This document shows positions 57,893-64,000 of a stretch of 64,000 nucleotides of DNA, piece by piece. The notes under the pieces are model-generated. The model worked only from the letters and a program-made list of their open reading frames with translations, searched no databases and was not told where the DNA came from. The stretch's first letter is position 1. Every line of letters begins with the position of its first letter. Both the position numbers and the translations under genes were made by a program. Origin of the DNA: Gloeophyllum trabeum ATCC 11539 (Eukaryota > Basidiomycota > Agaricomycetes > Gloeophyllales > Gloeophyllaceae); contig NW_006920411.1 in NCBI RefSeq assembly GCF_000344685.1, positions 1,924,016 through 1,988,015 of the forward strand, given 5' to 3'.

Positions 57893-60737
57893 ATGAATAT
57901 CTTCAAAAGCTGTAAGTCTTTTATCACTTCTAGTTATAAGCAACCAGCTCAATGTACTGCCTGTAGTGATTGGCAAGGTCTGGCGTGAGTGCATGAACGC
58001 CATCCAGGAAAGACTGGACTGATTATTGGGCCCTGCGGTAGATGACCCCAATGCGGCAGAAGTCGTGAAAATTTCCACAGGTCAACTGTATCTTGTACGA
58101 CCTGATAATATCCGATCTTCCCGGGAATGCATGTATGTCTTTCGCCCAGGCTCGCCGTCCGCGCAAAGCCGTTGATCTCTCTGTGCAGATATAATGACGC
58201 AATGGCGACTATTCGTCGCGTCCCCTCGGTCGAGCATAACTTTCAGCTGGTTATAACGCGCGTATACGAAGAGGGGGACCAGGAGCTGCTCGAGGACGAG
58301 GAAGAAAGTGCGTCCTCCCATGTGCATCTTAGTGCTGTCTGATAACCCTTATTCCTTCGTTTGCAGCGGACGAAGAGCGGGTTTTCTTGATCAGTGAGGA
58401 ACTTGAGTTCCACAGCGGCGAGAGGGACGGCGAGCCGACATTCATCTGGCGGGACCTCGAGGGGGACGTCGACGAGCTGTACGAGTTCGTCGCGACCGGG
58501 ACGAACGAGCCCACCCGTGCGTTCTTCGAGACGTGCATGTACAGGGCCATGTACGAGAGGAAGTACCGGAGGAGTGCGGATAGCTTGACCGATGCGGACT
58601 TTCAGGAGTTCATATGGCAGTGAGTCCTCTCGCACCCGCAGACTATCTGGCTTGTTTCATGGAGTGCCTCGCAGACCTCCGGAGGAGAAAGCCAAGAAGG
58701 CCGTCAAGATGAAGGCTGAGGAGGAGCCCTCGAGTGCCGTGGAGAAGACAGGGCCGAAGAAGGCCGTCCCCTCGACTATGCCGGTCGTCATCGAGGAAGA
58801 GGGAGAGCTCTACTGGTGGAACACCAACACCGAGATGTTTGACATCGAGTGCGAAGGTGTCCTTAGGATCGTGCAGCGTTCGCAGTTCGATTACTTCCTA
58901 GTTGCCGCGAGCGACAAGTCGCAGGTCCTGGCGCACAAGATCGTTCCTGAGATAAATCAAAGGTGGTCGAGGAAGGTCAATTCATTAACGTGGAATGCCG
59001 TAAGCGAGAGTGGCGCGCAGAGCAGTTACTGCTTCAGGTTCCTGACTGTGGATGCATATGAAAGATTCTCGGCTGCGTTCACTAGGGCGTTGTGGGAGAG
59101 CCTGCATCAGTTCTCTTGGGATAAGATGAAGGTTCGTAAACATGTTATCTCTCGTGGCTATTAGCTCACGTTCATACCTCTTGTGAAGGCTGACGAGCAG
59201 TCGTATGTGCTCAGCTCCAACACCGAAGACGTGGAGATGAAGGACGTTGATGAGGAAGATGAGGAGGACGAAGTAGAGGATGAACTAGAAGGCAAGTGTC
59301 ACGGTTGCATCAACATTCGCGCAGTTCTGATTGCCCGACAGAGAAGAGCGAGCCGTCGGAAGACGAAGAGGAAGATGAACCTGGAGCAGACGAGGACGCG
59401 TTGCCACCCGCCCTTGGTCCCGGCGAGCGGAACTCACAGCTCACCGTTGGGTACAAGGGTGATCGGTCATACGTCGTCCGTGGCAATAAAATCGGCGTCT
59501 TCAGCCACGGAGGGGACAATGGTGTCAGGTACCAGGCGACGATCAGCAAGTTGACTACACCCAAAGGCAAAGAATTCAAGCCCAAGAAGGTATGCTGCCT
59601 CGATTTATGTCATCTTCCGCAGTAATCCTAAGTCCCTGTGACAGGTCATGTTGCATGAGCAAGATACGAAGATGGTGCTCATGAACCCCGGCGACCCCAA
59701 CTCGCTCTACAGTATGGACATCGAAAGGGGCAAGATTGTCGAGGAATGGAAGGTTCACGACAACGTCACAGTCGATATGATAGCTCCCGAGTCCAAGTTC
59801 GCGCCTACGACACATGAGCAAACCCTCGTTGGAGGATCCCATAACGCCATATTCCGCATCGACCCCCGGATCTCTGGCAACAAGATGGTTGATAGTCAGT
59901 ACAAGCAGTATGTCAGCAAGAACAAGTTCTCCGATCTCGCGACCACTGCGTCTGGCAAGCTCGCTGTCGCGAGCGAGAAGGGTGATATCAGGCTGTTCGA
60001 CACCATCGGGAAGAACGCGAAGACTGCTCTACCCCCGCTGGGCGACCCCATCCTCGGTATTGACTGTACCGCTGATGGCAGGTGGATAGTGGCGACGACA
60101 AAGACGTATCTACTGCTCATTGATACGCTTATTGGAGAGGGACGGTATACCGGAAGTCTTGGGTTCGATCGGAGTTTCCCAGCAAACGCGAAGCCTATCC
60201 CGAAGAGGCTGCAGCTTCGCGCTGAGCATGTTGCATATATGAATCAGGAAGTCTCATTCACGCCTGCTAGGTACGAGGACGTTCGTCATATTCTGGTTAG
60301 CACGATCCTGATATTTCTCAGATTTAATACGGGAGGTGATGATGCCGAAAACGCCATCGTCACGTCTACGGGACCGTACGTGGTCGTGTGGGACTTCAAG
60401 AAAGTCAAGCGGGGTCAACTGGACAAATATGAGATTAAGAAGTAGGTTCCAAGTTGTCGCACTCTAAGCAGTATTGACGTGACGAGCAATAGATACGAGG
60501 ACTTGGTAGTTCAGGATAACTTCCGGTTCGGTGATGACAAAGAAATTGTGCGTATACTAGTCTTGCTCTTTGGCGCATGGATTGTTTATGCTCTTCCTCG
60601 TGCACTAGATCATCGCCTTGCAGAATAATGTGTTGGCTGTCAACAAGAAGAACCTCAAGAGACCTACGCGTGCTTCGCTTGCAACCCCGTCTAGAAACTT
60701 GCGAAGCAAGTCCGGGATAGTGAATGCTCCGTATTGA
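57893..60737 (+). CDS. VID27: Vid27-like protein (vacuolar import and degradation family)
   Basis: Cytoplasmic protein of the Vid27 family, first tied to vacuolar import and degradation of gluconeogenic enzymes in yeast; the molecular role is unclear. The start MNIFKS at 57893 and early block VVKISTGQLYLVRPDN match the Vid27 N-terminus. Next come HNFQLVITRVYEEGDQELLE and FFETCMYRAMYERKY. The central PH-like part reads EGELYWWNTNTEMFDIECEG and FLTVDAYERFSAAFTRALW, followed by an acidic linker. The C-terminal propeller domain reads VGYKGDRSYVVRGNKIGVFS, HEQTLVGGSHNAIFRIDPR, SDLATTASGKLAVASEKGDI RLFDTIGKNAKTALPPLGDP and ENAIVTSTGPYVVVWDFKKV. It ends SGIVNAPY, TGA at 60735-60737. Confidence 0.93.
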
Positions 60738-61161
60738 TGACGCTACATGAACAGGTACGACTTGACAAGAATTACGCAGGAACGCACCCAGTGTATTTAT
60801 CCATACCCCTATGTATTCCTCAGGGTTTCTCCCCTTTCTATGTATCCTCCATATAGTAGAGTAGTTGGTGTAATATACGATATCTTGTTGCCCACTAGCC
60901 TGTTCTCCAGTCACCCCAGGGGGGCTGGGATCTCCGATCTACGCCTACATCATTACCTTGCGACCAGCAAGGTATCTCGCGCTGCCGGAATGCGTTCACT
61001 GTTTACATGTCTTTTGACTTGTTTGTATCTGTTGAACAGCCACTCAAGCCTATGATCACGCTCCCCACAACATACGAGAGAGCTCGTGGCATATCTGATC
61101 GTCTGGGCTCGCTACATACCCATACAATAGAAGACTCAAATATTAGAGATACATGACTATG
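60738..61161. other. Intergenic stretch between VID27 and the transposon cluster
   Basis: About 420 bp of AT-rich sequence. It should hold the VID27 3' end and, if the Helitron end survives, its terminus. No clear CTRR-plus-hairpin Helitron end was identified by eye. Confidence 0.35.
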
Positions 61162-61422
61162 TTAATTCCTATGTAATTTTTGACGCATCTCCATCCACCA
61201 CTCCTTTGTCCTTTGATCTAACCTTTCTAGTCTAGCATCCTCCTGAATGAGAAATGGGTCACGAGCCTGTTTGAATATGTCATCATCAAAATCCCGCAGT
61301 AATCGAATATTGTCCTCTCCGTGACTACGAGAAAGTGTCACGTACGAGTTGAACAAGCTCAGTTTACCCGTTGGCGGCTTCGCGATATCAGCAATAAGGA
61401 AAGGAATGGTTTGACCCTGTGC

Positions 61423-61430
61423 GCGATGAT
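61423..61430. repeat. Right-hand target-site duplication (8 bp)
   Basis: GCGATGAT, matching 7 of 8 bases of 62568-62575 (GCGATAAT). Both correspond to the same Tyr-Arg codons of the interrupted helicase. Confidence 0.6.
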
Positions 61431-62567
61431 ATGCACTGACACACAACAATCACCAAGGACCAAAGGAAATAAACCTAAACCCCGTGATATGGGTGAAGGC
61501 GGTCCGAGACACCTGAGGGGTATTTTAATAGTTCGAGGGGGAAAGGAGGAGTAAGACGACGTAGGGTAGTCCGTAGGAAGACCTAGAAAAATAAAACAAA
61601 ACCTTGACGCCTGAAACAAACACTAATGGACGCTCCGGAGTATTTATCTTCCGAAACGGCGCAAGCAAAGTCGCAAACCACGGAACCGAGTGTAGGTTCG
61701 GGCTCACGGGAGTAGAAGACACTAGAAAGAGTTGCTCAATTTTGTTTCGCTATGTGAACCTCACCGGAACTAGTTAAATCGATGGCGGAGATATTTCTCT
61801 CGATGAGTCAGGCCTATTGGCAAAGCTAGGATCGGTTATAAGTCGCTAAGTTCGACGCTTTCAAACTTCTCGGGTCGCTGAGATCGTAACGTTAATTCTC
61901 TGAGATGGTGAAGTCGAAAACTTCTTTTTCTGTATGCTACTTTGTACAATTTATACTACAGGAATAGCTTTGCGACCGTCCAGAGATAAATAACAAATAA
62001 ACGCCGCTACCCATAGGATTGCTCAGCACTTTCCTCCGCTATACCATACACCATACGACTCTCTTGCGCTCCCACTTGCTCTTTCCAGCCCCTATAGGTC
62101 GCCTCGATGCTCCGCCACCTGACCCAAGCGGTCCCATCACTCCGTGCGACACGCCGATCACGTGCTAATTACCTCCGGCCGCTTGCTGACGGATGCTGAC
62201 CTCATGGTGACTCGTATGCGTCCGCACCTTCGCTATCTTGATGGAAACGAGGGGGGAGTGAGTGCTGGAGGGTGGGCATGAGGACAACACCCCTCGATAG
62301 AAGTGTCCGCGGGTCCCGGAGCTAATTCAGCTAGAAGTCATGTTGGTTAAGTCATTCCGGAGCTTCGGTGCGCGGAGATAAATCACAGAATGGGTCCGTG
62401 TACGCCTCGAGGATGTTAGGAAGTCCGGAGCTAAATAGAAAAAAAAGTCTTTTAGAGCCCATAGAAGCCTAGAGGCGTGAGAGCGCTGTGTCAAATAAGC
62501 TCCGGGGGGGCTTGTATGATGTGCGGAGTCCGCGTTTTCGGGGGTCAGATGATCCTGAGGCTTATCA
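61431..62567 (-). mobile_element. Unclassified element of about 1.14 kb inserted in the Helitron helicase
   Basis: The helicase text stops and resumes exactly at these edges, and the 8 bp on both sides are nearly identical, as expected for a transposition event. Read on the minus strand it begins TGATAAGCCTCAGGATCATC and ends GTGTGTCAGTGCAT. The two ends do not form recognisable inverted repeats. Its first 340 bp recur, in opposite orientation, at 63664-64000. It contains no convincing transposase frame, so it is probably non-autonomous. The TG start and a CA one base from the end could suggest a solo LTR, but an 8-bp duplication is more usual for hAT-like elements. The class is undecided. 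Confidence 0.65.
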
Positions 62568-62575
62568 GCGATAAT
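62568..62575. repeat. Left-hand target-site duplication (8 bp)
   Basis: GCGATAAT, the partner of 61423-61430. On the minus strand it encodes the end of FTDYR in the helicase. Confidence 0.6.
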
Positions 62576-63300
62576 CTGTGAAGGCATATGCTGCTGTGAT
62601 ACACAGCTGGTGTCAATGCACTGTGCGCTTCACGAGCTGGCAATTCTCCCCGACCTTCATTGGCACTGGGAAGGACTCCTCCATTGGCTCAATCGGCACA
62701 ACACGTTCCTCCAGCCCTGGCAACTGCGGCATCCTAGTACGGTCTAAACGGACCAAGTCATAAGCCGGCATTCGTTGTAGCTCCACACTTGGCATATTAG
62801 GCACCGGCGGCTCTTCAGGGTCCAGGACTATCTTCACCATCTCTCCGCGAGAACCATTCGCTATGTCCAGGTCGGTTGCTATGTAGATTCGTTGTGACCA
62901 TGACCTTCATCCTGACTGCAAGCATCACCTTCTCCGGGAGCCTCTTCCGCTTGTTCCTCTTCTGCTTATGCAGGTACGTCGCCACCATGATCTTCTCCTC
63001 ATTACTTAATAAGCGCCCGCAGATGCTATCCTCCGCTCGACAGATGAAGAGCTGCACTGCAGCATCTTGGCAATGTCAACGAACGGCTGCTTCGTTCCAT
63101 CGCTCCCGGACGCCATGACGAGGTGTCACGGGGACAGCATCTTCCACAGTGACTCTGCGAAATTTGTAGATAACATTCTGGGTGTGAAACAACTAACCGC
63201 CTCAATAGCGTGATATGATGTTCCTGCACACGTCCAAACTGCACATGGCGCAGTAAACTTGGGGGGAGTGGGCCAATGCTGTGCATGGCTGGTTACGAGT

Positions 63301-63663
63301 CCTGAGCTGGGCATAAGATACTCCCTATTTTACACTGTATATCATAGAGCTGACACAAATATTCCTATCTTTCTTGAAGTATCATTTGAATTTCACTAGA
63401 CCTCTCAGGATCATCTTGTATATTCCTTGATTTGCTATAGAGCTCTGAATATATTATGGATTTCCCGCATTTTTCACAATTTTTCTGGCCCTTCTACAGC
63501 CTGCAATCAATTCCAGATACCAATGATGTAATGGCTCTGCAGATCGGGTGAACCTGCAGAGAGCCAGGTAGCTTTACTGCGCCCCCGTGCAAACATGTAC
63601 AAAGATACCATATCGAGAAGAATGTCATGTGACGCCGGCAAACGCGGACTTCCCTCCGGGCGC
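63301..63663. other. AT-rich spacer between helicase relic and second element copy
   Basis: No gene is recognised. A minus-strand frame of 70 codons (63507-63719) runs into the second element copy and has no family likeness. The first 200 bp are markedly AT-rich. Confidence 0.4.
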
Positions 63664-64000
63664 TGATAAGCCTCAGGATCATCTGACCCCCGAAAATGCG
63701 GACTCAGCACATCGTACAAGCCCTCCGGAGCTTATTCGACACAGCACTCACATGCCACTAGGCTTCTATGGGCTCTAAAGAACTGCTCTATTTAGCTCCG
63801 GATTTCCTAGCATCCTCGAGGCGTACACGGACCCATTCCACGATTTATCTCCGCAAACAGGAGCTCCGGAGCGACTTAACCAACGCAACGTCTAGATGAA
63901 TTAGCTCCGGGGCCCGCGGGAACTTCTATCGAGGGGCGTCGTCCTCATGCCCACCCTCCAGCACTCACTCCCCCTCGTTTCCGTCAAGATACCGAAGGTG
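63664..64000 (+). mobile_element. Second copy of the unclassified element, cut by the window edge
   Basis: Starts TGATAAGCCTCAGGATCATC and follows the first copy (62567 downward) with scattered mismatches and small indels to the last base of the window, where both read the stretch with TCCAGCACTCACTCCC and CGTTTCC. The orientation is opposite to the first copy, so the two form a large inverted repeat about 1.1 kb apart. The rest of this copy and its far target duplication lie beyond the window. Confidence 0.75.

Larger units (their letters stand above)
61162..63300 (-). pseudogene. Broken Helitron helicase (Pif1-like C-terminal part), split by an insertion
   Basis: Relic of the RepHel protein of a Helitron rolling-circle transposon. 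Read on the minus strand from about 63300: RVQEHHITLLRRLVV, a frameshift, TNFAESLWK, then VTPRHGVRERWNEAAVR with an in-frame TGA after it, then QLFICRAEDSICGRLLSNEE, LPEKVMLAVRMKVMVTTNL, a further frameshift, VKIVLDPEEPPVPN, YDLVRLDRTRMPQLPGLEER, and AAYAFTDYR near 62570-62600. The reading is then interrupted by the element at 61431-62567 and resumes as HRAQGQTIPFLIADIAKPPT, NSYVTLSRSHGEDNIRLLRD and LDQRTKEWWMEMRQKLHRN. The AQGQT and LSRS motifs belong to the last helicase motifs. Only the C-terminal end is present, and it is non-functional. Confidence 0.85.

Noticed and set aside
62225..64000. One large transposon with the two inverted arms as its terminal repeats and the helicase as cargo
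   Set aside because: The helicase sequence continues on the far side of the left arm (61162-61430), with a target duplication at 61423/62568. The left arm is therefore part of a separate insertion.

Overview
The window looks like nuclear DNA of a filamentous basidiomycete, probably an agaricomycete. Genes are compact and broken by many introns of about 50-70 bp with GT...AG ends. The gene set includes a FunK1-type fungal protein kinase, a Zn2Cys6 regulator, an RTA1-family protein and a Helitron relic of the type common in Agaricomycetes. The exact genus cannot be read from the sequence; a polypore-like wood-decay fungus is only a guess.

From 1 to about 47 kb the window is a dense, ordinary housekeeping region. 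In order it carries: phenylalanyl-tRNA synthetase beta (-), a ThrE/Prm10-like membrane protein (+), an Slx4-like nuclease scaffold (-), ribosomal protein L5 (-), an RBM42-like RRM protein (+), a CTNNBL1-like spliceosome protein (+), UTP15 (-), TCTP (+), protein disulfide isomerase (-), verprolin (-), an unknown multi-pass membrane protein (-), a GtaA-like secreted glutaminase (+), Mediator subunit 17 (-), a Zn2Cys6 regulator (+), a Kre9-like GPI protein (-), the ESCRT-III subunit Vps24 (+), NAD-isocitrate dehydrogenase subunit 2 (+), an Ssd1-like RNase II family protein (+) and a BTB/T1-domain protein (-). Six gene pairs are head to head and share short promoters of 158-407 bp. There are no operons and the neighbours do not form one pathway. 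Translation and ribosome biogenesis (FRS1, RPL5, UTP15, TCTP, and an RNase MRP/P-like subunit further on) and RNA processing (RBM42, CTNNBL1, SSD1) are well represented.

From 47 to 54 kb the window is more dynamic. A gene-poor stretch of about 1.8 kb is followed by an intact FunK1 kinase, a decayed tandem copy of its 3' half including the 3' flank, and an Snm1/Rpp21-like gene starting just beyond the duplicated flank.

From 54 to 60.7 kb there are an RTA1-family membrane protein (-), a 1.4 kb empty stretch, a small uncharacterised 126-residue protein (-) and VID27 (+).

From 61 to 64 kb the window is a nested transposon cluster. A broken Helitron helicase (-) is split by an unrecognised element of about 1.14 kb. 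The element is flanked by a near-perfect 8-bp target duplication, and a second copy in the opposite orientation runs off the right edge. This unclassified element is the most novel-looking feature of the window.

No tRNA, rRNA or CRISPR array was seen. Introns were placed by eye from GT/AG sites, reading frame and remembered family patterns, so individual exon edges may be off.
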